Source: an uncultured Peptococcaceae bacterium
Lineage (GTDB): Bacteria > Bacillota > Peptococcia > Peptococcales > Peptococcaceae
DNA: 21,349 bases
Reading direction: 5' to 3'
Assembly (NCBI GenBank): GCA_958451915.1
Contig: CAUDRX010000015.1
Span: 1-21,349, forward strand
In this document: positions 14,690 through 21,349 of the stretch, piece after piece
Layout: each line of letters starts with the position of its first letter
Position numbering within the stretch: position 1 is the first letter of the stretch
The notes under the pieces: model-generated
The model's database searches: none
Told to the model about the DNA's origin: nothing
What the model saw: only the letters and a program-made list of their open reading frames with translations
Made by a program: the position numbers and the translations under genes

Positions 14690-16289
14690 ATCCATCGATC
14701 GTGCAGGTCATCTGCGGCGTGATCTGCACTTCAAAGCTGCGGGCCCACGGGAACACGGCCGTGCCCGAGAAATCTGCGAGCGTCACAGAGACCGTCCGGC
14801 TGCCAAGATCGAGTGTGTGCGCGCCGTTAAAGAGCGCCGCGAGCGATGCATCATAAGCCGCATATGCATCACTCAGGCGCGTGTTGGCGGCGTCCCAGGC
14901 TTCCGTGCTCACATAAGCGCCGGTGGCATCACTGTACCCTTCGCTGGCGAAAGCTTCCACGAGATCCTGTCGCAGGTCAGCCATGTAGCAGACATCCTCT
15001 CCGAGACGCACGGCCTTGAAGGTGTAAAGGGCCTGTACCGCACGTATACGCGCCTCGCTGCTCAGACTGTCCCAGCGCGCGTCCAGCGCCGCTGTCGCGC
15101 GCAGCTCAGCACAAACGGTGCCAATGCTGTTTCCAGCGGTGTTCCAACCAGCGTACCCATCGATCTGATCAAAACTGTCCGCACTGAGCAGCGTCTCTGC
15201 AAGTGCAGGATCAGCCCTGTTCGTCACCGCCACATCGGCAAGACCAAACCAGCCTTCGTCCTGCGCCGCGATCGCCTCTGCTGTCGCCTGGGCATCGCTC
15301 GTGTCAGTGTGGATATAAAGCGTGGCATCAGCGCTGTCATCCTGTGTCAGTCCGGCGAGAGCGAGCTTTTCTGCTGTCATCGCCGCCAGTGAGACCGGCT
15401 CATAGGGATAGAGCCGGTCCGCATCAGCCGCATCTGAATAAACGAGGCGCACCGGTGTCGCTTCCATATCTCCGCAGATCAGATCGCTCACAAGAAGCAT
15501 CGAGAGCTCATCGACACCATGGATGCACTGCGTGTTCTCTGCCGCCACATAAGACAGGTCTCGGAAAGTGATGTTTGCCGGACAGGCCGAAGCCCCATCG
15601 TCCTGACTGATGTACAGACTGTCGATAAGCCCTTCCTGTGCCATGCGATTCAGTGAATAGGCCAGATCCGCGCTTTTCTCGTGCAAGGCGCGATAAGCGT
15701 CCAGGACTTCCTGCGGCACCCCGTCTGCCGTCTGCGGCACCGGCTCACCAGCCGCATCCGCGGTATCCCAGGCCTTTCCGTAAACCGTCAGCGCCCCGTA
15801 GTAAGGCGCAAAGTCCGCGTCATACTGATTCGGCGAAAGACGGGGCAGCACCTGCACAACAGTAATGCTGTGCGCCGGGTCTTCTTTGAACGTGCTGCAA
15901 AGATCGCGCAAGCGCGCCAGATCACTTTCCACATCATCATAGGAATCGCTGTCACGGCTGGCAATAAGCCCGCCGCAAAAAAGACTGTTCGTAAAGATCA
16001 CCAGATGCCCGGCCTCTGTGCTGGCATCTTTCAGCCATTGCCAAAGGGCATCCGTATCTGCCGCCGTGAGGAACTGGTCCATCGCATCCTCTGGCGGCAG
16101 CAGAAGTTCAGCGCCCGCTGTCTCTGCGAGCAGCGTCGGATACTGGGTATTGCACGGCCGGCTGTCAAGCGGCATCAGCGCGATCGTGCCTGCTGGCGCT
16201 GCGGCTTCTCCGGCAAGCGTTGCACCCGGGAAGGGAAAGACGAGCAGCACCACCAACAGGGTGCTCAAAAAACGCCACAGTTGTCGCAT
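14688..16289 (-). CDS. Secreted DUF4127 family protein
   Basis: 533 aa. A signal peptide is evident (RQLWRFLS, a hydrophobic stretch LLVVLLVFPFPG, ATLAGEA cleavage region, about 1-28). The mature protein opens with IALMPLDSRPCNTQYP and AELLLPPEDAMD, the recognisable start of DUF4127 proteins (PLDxRPxN), and ends with FPWARSFEVQI, matching the conserved C-terminal segment. The function of the family is unknown; conserved Asp/Arg/Asn near the N-terminus may form an active site. The ATG at 16289 is chosen because AAAGGAGG lies 7 bases upstream. An in-frame start at 16352 would lie on the -35 element of its promoter. It stands alone on the minus strand between two plus-strand units. Confidence 0.88.
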   Translation of the reverse strand: MRQLWRFLSTLLVVLLVFPFPGATLAGEAAAPAGTIALMPLDSRPCNTQYPTLLAETAGAELLLPPEDAMDQFLTAADTDALWQWLKDASTEAGHLVIFTNSLFCGGLIASRDSDSYDDVESDLARLRDLCSTFKEDPAHSITVVQVLPRLSPNQYDADFAPYYGALTVYGKAWDTADAAGEPVPQTADGVPQEVLDAYRALHEKSADLAYSLNRMAQEGLIDSLYISQDDGASACPANITFRDLSYVAAENTQCIHGVDELSMLLVSDLICGDMEATPVRLVYSDAADADRLYPYEPVSLAAMTAEKLALAGLTQDDSADATLYIHTDTSDAQATAEAIAAQDEGWFGLADVAVTNRADPALAETLLSADSFDQIDGYAGWNTAGNSIGTVCAELRATAALDARWDSLSSEARIRAVQALYTFKAVRLGEDVCYMADLRQDLVEAFASEGYSDATGAYVSTEAWDAANTRLSDAYAAYDASLAALFNGAHTLDLGSRTVSVTLADFSGTAVFPWARSFEVQITPQMTCTIDG

Positions 16290-16323
16290 CGAAAAACCTC
16301 CTTTATACATATTTTGTACCTTC

Positions 16324-16352
16324 AGCATAAGACAGAACGCGCTTTCTTGCAA
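16324..16352 (-). promoter_or_regulatory. Promoter of the DUF4127 gene
   Basis: On the minus strand, TTGCAA and TATGCT are separated by 17 bases, with the -10 about 35 bases before the ATG at 16289. It also supports the shorter protein start. Confidence 0.7.
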
Positions 16353-16400
16353 GCCCCATCTTCAGGGAAGCTGCTGCCTGCGCAAAAATGTCAAAAGTTC

Positions 16401-16429
16401 TTGACATACGACCGCCCCTGAGTTATGAT
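16401..16429 (+). promoter_or_regulatory. Strong promoter of the membrane-protein/XRE pair
   Basis: TTGACA (perfect -35) and TATGAT (-10) with an exact 17-base spacer, 53 bases before the ATG at 16482. It is the closest match to the housekeeping consensus in the window. No clear operator dyad is seen over it. Confidence 0.85.
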
Positions 16430-16481
16430 TAAAATGTAAAAAGAATTTGACACTCTCACGTCTCAGAAAGGAGGCAGCACC

Positions 16482-16772
16482 ATGACTGTCCACATGGCTC
16501 TTGTATTTTTTTGCGTGGTGACGATCGGCCTCATCGTCCTCGACCTCGCCATGATCCTCTCCCTCGTGAGGAGTGGCGACGAACGGCGACAGCTGATGGT
16601 GTGGAAAGCAAGCACCTTCACCCTGCTCGGCGCTGTCGGCCTCATGGTCATCAACGTCATCAAACAGATCGTCTGCCCATCCGACATCAACGAACCGTTC
16701 TCGCAGCTTGGCGCAACGGCGCTCATCTACTTCGCCAGTCTGCTCTACTACCGCAGAAAGCTGGGAGGCTGA
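16482..16772 (+). CDS. Small membrane protein with three predicted membrane segments
   Basis: 96 aa. Hydrophobic segments lie at about residues 5-27, 42-63 and 77-90, with a charged loop (RSGDERRQ) after the first and a basic end (YYRRKLGG). I do not recognise a named family. Small multi-spanning proteins followed directly by a short XRE regulator are a common pair in Firmicutes. AAAGGAGG stands about 8 bases before the ATG at 16482. Only one base separates its stop from the regulator start, so the two are cotranslated. The function is unknown. Confidence 0.85.
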   Translation: MTVHMALVFFCVVTIGLIVLDLAMILSLVRSGDERRQLMVWKASTFTLLGAVGLMVINVIKQIVCPSDINEPFSQLGATALIYFASLLYYRRKLGG

Positions 16773-16773
16773 C

Positions 16774-16965
16774 ATGGAAAACAGCATCCACGCACGCCGC
16801 AAAGCCGCCGGTCTCTCTCAGCAGGAGCTGGCCAAACGCTGCGGCGTCTCGCGCCAGACGATCAACGCCATCGAGAACAACAAATACGACCCGACCCTCG
16901 CCCTTGCTTTCGCCCTTGCGCACGAGCTCGGCACAACAGTCGATGCGCTTTTCTCGCCGGCATGA
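16774..16965 (+). CDS. Small XRE-family helix-turn-helix regulator
   Basis: 63 aa. It consists only of the XRE DNA-binding domain: IHARRKAAGLSQQELAKRCGVSRQTINAIENNKYDPTL (split as ARRKAAGLSQQELAKRCGVS and RQTINAIENNKYDPT) and the closing helix ALAHELGTTVDALF. It resembles the YozG/PlcR-N-like stand-alone regulators paired with membrane proteins. GGGAGG of the preceding gene's end serves as ribosome site for the ATG at 16774. A longer in-frame reading from 16708 overlaps the membrane gene and is rejected. It may control its own strong promoter. Confidence 0.93.
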   Translation: MENSIHARRKAAGLSQQELAKRCGVSRQTINAIENNKYDPTLALAFALAHELGTTVDALFSPA

Positions 16966-16974
16966 AACGCCGGC
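16956..16974 (+). repeat. Palindromic hairpin over the XRE stop codon
   Basis: GCCGGC-ATGAAAC-GCCGGC, two self-complementary hexamers with a 7-base loop that contains the TGA stop. It is not followed by T's and lies just before the true terminator, so it may stabilise the transcript end or be incidental. Confidence 0.4.
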
Positions 16975-16980
16975 ATACAA

Positions 16981-17012
16981 AAAGACCTTGTCCCATTTGA
17001 GACAAGGTCTTT
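16981..17012. terminator. Bidirectional terminator between XRE and rplI
   Basis: A perfect 12-bp stem AAAGACCTTGTC / GACAAGGTCTTT with an 8-base loop, A's before and T's after. It ends the plus-strand pair and the long minus-strand his-yybS-rplI unit; the rplI stop is 4 bases away. Confidence 0.92.
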
Positions 17013-17016
17013 TATC

Positions 17017-17463
17017 TTATTCAGCTTCGACCTGCACCTTGACGACGATCTTGACTTCAGGATGCAGCTTGATGGTGGCATTATAAGTGCCAAGCTCTTT
17101 GATCTTATCTTCGAGCGCGATCTTGCGCTTGTCAATGTCTACATGATACTGCGCTTTGATCTCTTCTGCCACTTCTTTGTTGCTGATGGTGCCAAAAAGT
17201 TTGCCATTGGCCCCTTCCTTTGCCTTGATAACGATACGCTTGTCGTTCAGCGTGCTGGCGATACCTTCTGCCTGCGCTTTTTCGTAGGCGCGTTCTTCGG
17301 CTTCCTGGGCCTGCTGCTCAGCAAGCTTCTTGAGGTTGCCTTTGGTGGCTTCCACAGCCACATCGTTCTTAAAAAGGAAATTGTGGGCGTAGCCGCTCTT
17401 GACGTCGACCACCTCGCCGCGCTTCCCAACCTTTGGCACATCGGCCGTTAAGATCACTTTCAT
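17017..17463 (-). CDS. rplI: 50S ribosomal protein L9
   Basis: 148 aa, the usual full length. The N-domain starts MKVILTADVPKVGKRGEVVDVKSGYAHNFL (given here in parts: MKVILTADVPKVGK, GYAHNFLF), and a long connecting helix rich in Glu/Ala/Lys (about 42-75) leads to the C-domain, with the conserved GKLFGTISNKEVAEEI and a beta-rich end. L9 binds 23S rRNA near the L1 stalk base and helps maintain reading frame. The ATG at 17463 has AAAGGAG about 10 bases upstream. It follows the YybS-type gene by 4 bases. In many Firmicutes the order is yybS-gdpP-rplI-dnaB; here gdpP is absent between them and a terminator follows directly. Confidence 0.97.
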   Translation of the reverse strand: MKVILTADVPKVGKRGEVVDVKSGYAHNFLFKNDVAVEATKGNLKKLAEQQAQEAEERAYEKAQAEGIASTLNDKRIVIKAKEGANGKLFGTISNKEVAEEIKAQYHVDIDKRKIALEDKIKELGTYNATIKLHPEVKIVVKVQVEAE

Positions 17464-17467
17464 TGCT

Positions 17468-18448
17468 TCATTCTCCTTTCGCTGTCCGCAGCTGGCGATA
17501 ATCGGCAATGCTGTCGAAAACACCGAGGAAGGCGAACAGTATGATCAAATACCAACCCAACATGACAGCGATCAACACATAAATGAACTGCCACATCAGT
17601 GGTCTTTCTGAAAAACGCAGCCGCGCAAGGGTGTAGGAGAATCCATCCACGACCATGCCAGCCGCTCCTATAACCATAACATTTGCAGCGCAAATCCACA
17701 AGCCCGTATTCTCAAAATGATGCGCTGCCAAAAGGCACATCCAGGCAAGGATAAAACCTGCTGTCCACGCCGGCGGCATGATCATTCGCCGCCACTGCGG
17801 CACCGGCACCTGCACGAAGAGCGGAAGGCGGCTGCAGAATGCGTGCAGCACGAGCATCACTGCGCCCACCAATGCGGCGTCTCTGAGCACATAGATGGCT
17901 GGCGAGAGTTCTAAAACAACGTGCACCGTGCGCACGAAAAGGTCCTGCACCTCAGCGGCGGTCATCGTGCCGGAGGCGGCCAATGACTCATACACCCCTG
18001 CCTGCTCAGCCGTCTGCAGCATGTCTTCCTCAAGAGATGAAAAAGCACGCCAAACTGTCTGCAGGTCGACGCCTGCAAGCAGGATCTGCGCGCCAAAAGC
18101 CAGACCAGCGCCCGTCACTTTTGCGAGCGCTGCTCCGGCAAAACAAGTGCCATACCCTTTTCGCGCCCGTACCAGCACCCCCAGCACCACACTGAAAAGC
18201 ACCGTTGAAAACGCGAACTGCACGCCATTTACAAGTCCCGTGAGCATACCCACGACAAATGCCGCCGCCACGCCGCTTACCGCAGCCTGTCCCAGCGGGA
18301 GCACGAGGGCACAGAGCGCAAGCGGCAGCGGTGCAAGGAGCGCGCCAAAGAGCGGCAGGAGCTGTCCCACGAGTCCCAGCACCACCGCCAGCGCCGCCAT
18401 CATGCCGCCAAACGCGACCGGCGAGCCCTGCGGCCTAAGACTGTTCAT
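17468..18448 (-). CDS. yybS: YybS/DUF2232 family membrane protein
   Basis: 326 aa integral membrane protein with about eight hydrophobic segments; the region from residue 10 to 115 is almost continuously hydrophobic and Gly/Ala rich, and the four C-terminal segments end in a charged tail. Size, topology and position immediately before rplI match the YybS (DUF2232) family, whose fold resembles the membrane part of ECF-type transporters. Its function is not established. The assignment leans partly on the neighbour. It begins 10 bases after the hisE stop with GAGGGTG upstream, so it is probably cotranscribed with the his operon. Confidence 0.8.
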   Translation of the reverse strand: MNSLRPQGSPVAFGGMMAALAVVLGLVGQLLPLFGALLAPLPLALCALVLPLGQAAVSGVAAAFVVGMLTGLVNGVQFAFSTVLFSVVLGVLVRARKGYGTCFAGAALAKVTGAGLAFGAQILLAGVDLQTVWRAFSSLEEDMLQTAEQAGVYESLAASGTMTAAEVQDLFVRTVHVVLELSPAIYVLRDAALVGAVMLVLHAFCSRLPLFVQVPVPQWRRMIMPPAWTAGFILAWMCLLAAHHFENTGLWICAANVMVIGAAGMVVDGFSYTLARLRFSERPLMWQFIYVLIAVMLGWYLIILFAFLGVFDSIADYRQLRTAKGE

Positions 18449-18458
18449 CAGCGCACCC

Positions 18459-18788
18459 TCAGCTATCGTGGTCGACCTGATGGAAGGTCTTGAGATTGCC
18501 GATCTTAGCCGCGCGCTGTGTCAGCAGTTCATCCACCGCCGCAAGCGGGATGCCCTGATCAACGAGCATGACCACGAGATGATAGAGCAGGTCGCCGACC
18601 TCTCCGATGGTCTCCTCGTTCACACCATTTTTGGCGGCGATGATGACTTCGGCGGATTCTTCGCCGACCTTCTTACAGATCTTGTCCAGCCCCTGCTCAA
18701 AAAGGTAGCAGGTGTAGGAACCTTCCTGCGGATGTTCGCGGCGGTCTGTGACCACCTGATAAAGATGTTCCATGCTTTGCATACTCAT
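18459..18788 (-). CDS. hisE: Phosphoribosyl-ATP pyrophosphatase
   Basis: 109 aa all-alpha MazG-like enzyme converting phosphoribosyl-ATP to phosphoribosyl-AMP plus pyrophosphate, the second histidine-pathway step. The segment KKVGEESAEVIIAAKN with its Glu-Glu-x-x-Glu metal site, and GEVGDLLYHLVVML with the downstream Glu/Asp, are diagnostic. The ATG at 18788 overlaps the hisI stop (ATGA). A second ATG at 18782 has better spacing to the GGAGGAGG ribosome site and may be the real start (107 aa). HisI and HisE are separate proteins here, not the fused HisIE. Confidence 0.95.
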   Translation of the reverse strand: MSMQSMEHLYQVVTDRREHPQEGSYTCYLFEQGLDKICKKVGEESAEVIIAAKNGVNEETIGEVGDLLYHLVVMLVDQGIPLAAVDELLTQRAAKIGNLKTFHQVDHDS

Positions 18789-19108
18789 TCCTCCTCCACG
18801 ATCGGTCTGAAAAAGCAGCTGTGGCTGCCAGTGTGGCAAGCCGGGCCTGTCTGTTCGACGGTGATCAGCAGCGTGTCATCGTCACAGTCGCCCATCATCC
18901 TGACCACGCGCTGCACATGGCCGGAGGTCGCCCCCTTGTTCCAGAGTTCCTGGCGGGAACGGCTCCAAAACCACGTATAGCCGGTCTCGATGGTCCTGGC
19001 CAGACTCTCGCGGTTCATATATGCGAGCATCAGAACCTCCCCGGTGCCAGCCTCCTGGATGATCGCCGGGATGAGGTCGCCCTTCTTAAAATATCTCTCA
19101 AGATCCAT
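18785..19108 (-). CDS. hisI: Phosphoribosyl-AMP cyclohydrolase
   Basis: 107 aa. It hydrolyses the adenine ring of phosphoribosyl-AMP, the third histidine step, and needs zinc and magnesium. The conserved blocks are seen in order: VLMLAYMNRESL, TWFWSRSRQELWNKGATSGH, the acidic DCDDDTLL metal site, and the Cys/His end CHTGSHSCFF. The ATG at 19108 has AAGGAGG upstream; a longer in-frame reading runs back into hisF and is rejected. Its stop overlaps hisE. Confidence 0.96.
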   Translation of the reverse strand: MDLERYFKKGDLIPAIIQEAGTGEVLMLAYMNRESLARTIETGYTWFWSRSRQELWNKGATSGHVQRVVRMMGDCDDDTLLITVEQTGPACHTGSHSCFFRPIVEEE

Positions 19109-19118
19109 GTTTTCCTCC

Positions 19119-19874
19119 TTATCGCGCCGGAATGCCGCGGGCGCGCATAGCATCCTTGACTTCGCCGATCGAAAGCTCCCCATAGTGGAAGAGCGAAGCC
19201 GCCAGCGCAGCATCGCAGCCGGTCTCTTCGAAGACATCGGCAAAATCATCCACCGAACCTGCGCCACCGGAAGCGATCACCGGAATGTTCACGATGTCGC
19301 AGACGGCCCTGGTCATTTCGATGTCGTACCCGGCCTTGGTGCCATCAGCGTCCATCGAAGTCAGAAGAATCTCCCCGGCACCGCGTTCCTCCAGCTCGCG
19401 CACCCATGCGAGCAGGTCCTTGCCAGTGTCGATGCGGCCGCCATTGATGACAACATGCCAACTGCCGTCTTCGACACGCCTTGCATCGACAGCAGCAACG
19501 ATGCACTGCCGGCCGAACATCTCTGCCGCTTCATTGATCAGCTCAGGGTTGCGCACCGCTGCCGAATTGATACCGACCTTGTCGCTGCCGGCGCGCAGCG
19601 TGTCGCGCACATCTTCAATGGTACGGATGCCGCCGCCAACAGTGAGCGGCACAAAGACCACCTCAGCGGTACGGCGCACGACATCGAGCATGGTGCTGCG
19701 CCCTTCATGGCTGGCGGTGATATCGAGGAAGACGATCTCGTCGGCGTTGGCATCGCTGTATTGCTTTGCCAGCTCAACAGGGTCGCCGACTTCCCTGATG
19801 CCGACAAAATTGATGCCCTTGACGACCTTGCCATCGCGCACGTCAAGGCATGGAATGATGCGTTTTGCGAGCAT
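19119..19874 (-). CDS. hisF: Imidazole glycerol phosphate synthase cyclase subunit
   Basis: 251 aa TIM barrel. The family start MLAKRIIPCLDVRDGKVVKG places catalytic Asp11; Asp130 lies in VAAVDARR. The phosphate-binding loops VGGGIRT (about 79-85), GINSAAV and ASGGAGS are present. With HisH it makes imidazole glycerol phosphate and AICAR from PRFAR and glutamine-derived ammonia. The ATG at 19874 is preferred: AGGAGG lies 7 bases before it, and the alternative GTG at 19880 overlaps the hisA stop and adds only two residues. Confidence 0.97.
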   Translation of the reverse strand: MLAKRIIPCLDVRDGKVVKGINFVGIREVGDPVELAKQYSDANADEIVFLDITASHEGRSTMLDVVRRTAEVVFVPLTVGGGIRTIEDVRDTLRAGSDKVGINSAAVRNPELINEAAEMFGRQCIVAAVDARRVEDGSWHVVINGGRIDTGKDLLAWVRELEERGAGEILLTSMDADGTKAGYDIEMTRAVCDIVNIPVIASGGAGSVDDFADVFEETGCDAALAASLFHYGELSIGEVKDAMRARGIPAR

Positions 19875-19876
19875 GA

Positions 19877-20599
19877 TCACGCCTCCTTTGCCAGCGCCAG
19901 TGCCTCTTCGAGAGACAGCGTGCCTTCATAAAGGGATTTGCCGCAGATCGCACCGTACAACCCGCAAGCCTTAAGGTCAGCAATATTGGCGATATCACGG
20001 ATGCCGCCGGAAGCGATGATATGTACCTGCGGGCAGGCCGCGATGAGCTGCTCGTAATCAGCCAGCGTTGGCCCGGACAAGGTGCCGTCTTTGGCGATGT
20101 CCGTGTAGATGATCGTCTGCACGCCGGCATCGGCCATGGCGCGCGCCAGATCCACAAAGTGCACATCTGATTCCTCCAGCCAGCCGCCGCCGCGCACACG
20201 CCCATCCCGGGCATCAATGCCGACAGCGATGGCCGCGCCATAGTGAGCAACCGCCTCGCGCACCAGCGCCGGCTCATGGAGTGCCACCGAACCCAGGATG
20301 ACACGACTGATGCCGCCGTCAAGATAGGAAGCGATGTCCGCCATCGTACGGATGCCGCCGCCAAGCTCGACCCTGAGTCCTGTCTCTCTGGCCACCGCAA
20401 GGAAGATGTCAGTATTTACCGGATGTCCTTCGCAGGCGCCGTCCAGATCCACCATGTGGATCCATTCCGCACCTGCCGCTTCAAACTGACGCGCCGTCTC
20501 CAGCGCATCCGCCGCCACCTGGTGCACAGTGTCAAAGGCACCCTGATAGAGCCGCACCGGTGTGCGGTCTTTGATATCGATCGCTGGTAAAATGATCAT
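19877..20599 (-). CDS. hisA: ProFAR isomerase (phosphoribosylformimino-AICAR-P isomerase)
   Basis: 240 aa TIM barrel. Catalytic Asp8 is in ILPAIDIK and Asp129 in GIDARDG. The phosphate loops LGGGIRT and ASGGIRD are conserved. It performs the Amadori rearrangement of ProFAR to PRFAR, the fourth step of histidine synthesis. The ATG overlaps the hisH stop by 4 bases, and GGGAGG stands about 9 bases upstream. Confidence 0.97.
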   Translation of the reverse strand: MIILPAIDIKDRTPVRLYQGAFDTVHQVAADALETARQFEAAGAEWIHMVDLDGACEGHPVNTDIFLAVARETGLRVELGGGIRTMADIASYLDGGISRVILGSVALHEPALVREAVAHYGAAIAVGIDARDGRVRGGGWLEESDVHFVDLARAMADAGVQTIIYTDIAKDGTLSGPTLADYEQLIAACPQVHIIASGGIRDIANIADLKACGLYGAICGKSLYEGTLSLEEALALAKEA

Positions 20600-21198
20600 T
20601 GTACCAACCTCCCAAAATTCTGCAGGATGCCGAGGCCCACCTCGCCGCTCTTTTCCGGATGGAACTGGCAGCCAAAGATCTGGTCACGCCAGACCATCCC
20701 CGGGAAGGTCTCACCATAGGTCGTCGCCAGCGCCACATAGCGCGCATCTGTCTCGGCACAGAAAGAATGTACATAATAAAAATAACTGTCGTCCGGAATG
20801 CCTTCGGTGAGCGGGCAGTCGTGCCATTTTCTGGCTGTGTTCCAGCCAATATGCGGCAATTTCCTGCCGCCAGCATCGAGCGCACGCACCACCCCTGGCA
20901 AGAGGCCAAGGCCCCTGGTCACCCCAAACTCCTGCCCCTCTTCGAAGAGCAGCTGATGTCCCAGGCAGATCCCAAGGACAGGTGTCTTTTCCGCTTCCTG
21001 TTTCAGAAGATCCACCAGCCCCGTCGCTGTGAGCTTCGCCATGGCATCGGCAAAGGCGCCGACCCCCGGCAGGATGATGCCGTCAGCGGCTTCGATCTCA
21101 GCCGCGTCATGGCTGATCACATGTTCCAATCCCAGATAACGCAGCGCATTGCAGACACTGAAAAGATTGCCTGCCCCGTAATCGATGACTGCGATCAT
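20596..21198 (-). CDS. hisH: Imidazole glycerol phosphate synthase glutamine amidotransferase subunit
   Basis: 200 aa class I glutamine amidotransferase. Nucleophile Cys78 is in VLGICLGHQ, with His180 and Glu182 in QFHPEKSG completing the triad. The oxyanion region LPGVGAF (about 43-49) is present. It hydrolyses glutamine and channels ammonia to HisF. The ATG at 21198 overlaps the hisB stop by 4 bases. Confidence 0.97.
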   Translation of the reverse strand: MIAVIDYGAGNLFSVCNALRYLGLEHVISHDAAEIEAADGIILPGVGAFADAMAKLTATGLVDLLKQEAEKTPVLGICLGHQLLFEEGQEFGVTRGLGLLPGVVRALDAGGRKLPHIGWNTARKWHDCPLTEGIPDDSYFYYVHSFCAETDARYVALATTYGETFPGMVWRDQIFGCQFHPEKSGEVGLGILQNFGRLVQ

Positions 21199-21349
21199 GC
21201 CAACACCCCTTTTGTTGAGAGCACGCCGCCTTCACGTGGTGCCAGCGCCGCTGCGAGCGCGTGCGCTACGGCCTTAAAGACGCCTTCCACGATGTGATGG
21301 GCGTTCTTGCCGTAGAGCGCTTCGATGTGCAGCGTGATGCCAGCGTTCA
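21195..21349 (-). CDS. hisB: Imidazoleglycerol-phosphate dehydratase, C-terminal part (cut by window end)
   Basis: Translating the minus strand from the window edge gives about 50 codons: NAGITLHIEALYGKNAHHIV, EGVFKAVAHALAAALAP, then a segment ending STKGVLA and a TGA stop. The HH-I-x-E-x-x-FKA block is the second metal-binding motif of HisB, and STKGVL is its usual C-terminus. The N-terminal part lies outside the window. The stop overlaps the hisH start (ATGA), fixing the order hisB-hisH-hisA-hisF-hisI-hisE. Confidence 0.92.
   Translation of the reverse strand, partial: NAGITLHIEALYGKNAHHIVEGVFKAVAHALAAALAPREGGVLSTKGVLA

Noticed and set aside
16290..16352. Longer start for the DUF4127 protein
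   Set aside because: The extension overlaps the TTGCAA-17-TATGCT promoter, and the signal peptide begins properly at 16289 behind AAAGGAGG.
17464..17523. Longer start for ribosomal protein L9
   Set aside because: L9 homologues begin MKVIL. The extension overlaps the end of yybS.
1..21349. CRISPR arrays, insertion sequences, tRNA/rRNA genes
   Set aside because: No regularly spaced repeats, transposase motifs, terminal inverted repeats or RNA-gene signatures were seen on reading through both strands. This was an eye search only.

Overview
The window looks like a chromosomal segment of an anaerobic-type Bacillota (Firmicutes) genome of fairly high GC (mid-to-high 50s percent by eye). The basis is family content: strong AGGAGG ribosome sites, an S-layer-homology (SLH) surface protein, a lantibiotic-type ABC/two-component module, an OpuC-type betaine/choline transporter, a YybS (DUF2232) protein next to ribosomal protein L9, and a DUF4127 protein. 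I cannot name the genus. No mobile element, CRISPR array, tRNA or rRNA is visible.

Layout. (1) 1-5.0 kb, minus strand: ATPase, two permeases, response regulator, histidine kinase, then a nitroreductase. This is a compact operon with 4-bp overlaps or short gaps that resembles lantibiotic/bacitracin immunity modules (NisFEG, CprABC-RK type). Its ATPase has the E-loop typical of that group. (2) 5.1-8.2 kb, minus strand: a monocistronic gene of unknown function with its own promoter and terminator, then a large secreted beta-helix protein with three SLH domains. (3) 8.2-10.3 kb: a MerR-family regulator divergent from a YbjQ-like gene, whose promoter has the 19-bp spacer and central dyad typical of MerR targets. 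Two tandem paralogous cupins follow, each with its own extended -10 promoter. (4) 10.3-14.7 kb: an HxlR regulator divergent from a tightly packed plus-strand operon. That operon encodes a PNPOx-like flavoprotein fused to a 2[4Fe-4S] ferredoxin, a fused OpuC permease/substrate-binding protein, its ATPase, and a sirtuin of the SirTM (ADP-ribosylating) type in which the catalytic His is Gln. (5) 14.7-17.0 kb: a secreted DUF4127 protein on the minus strand, and a small membrane-protein/XRE-regulator pair on the plus strand with a near-consensus promoter. (6) 17.0-21.35 kb, minus strand: the distal histidine operon hisB(partial)-hisH-hisA-hisF-hisI-hisE, continuing without a visible break into yybS and rplI and closing at a terminator.

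The observations most worth following are the SirTM-like sirtuin in an OpuC/flavo-ferredoxin operon without the macrodomain and GcvH-L partners of the described SirTM operons, the MerR-controlled YbjQ promoter beside a duplicated cupin pair in which one copy has lost a metal ligand, and the attachment of yybS-rplI to the his operon. Convergent gene pairs are separated by perfect bidirectional terminators, which makes the transcription-unit map fairly clear.
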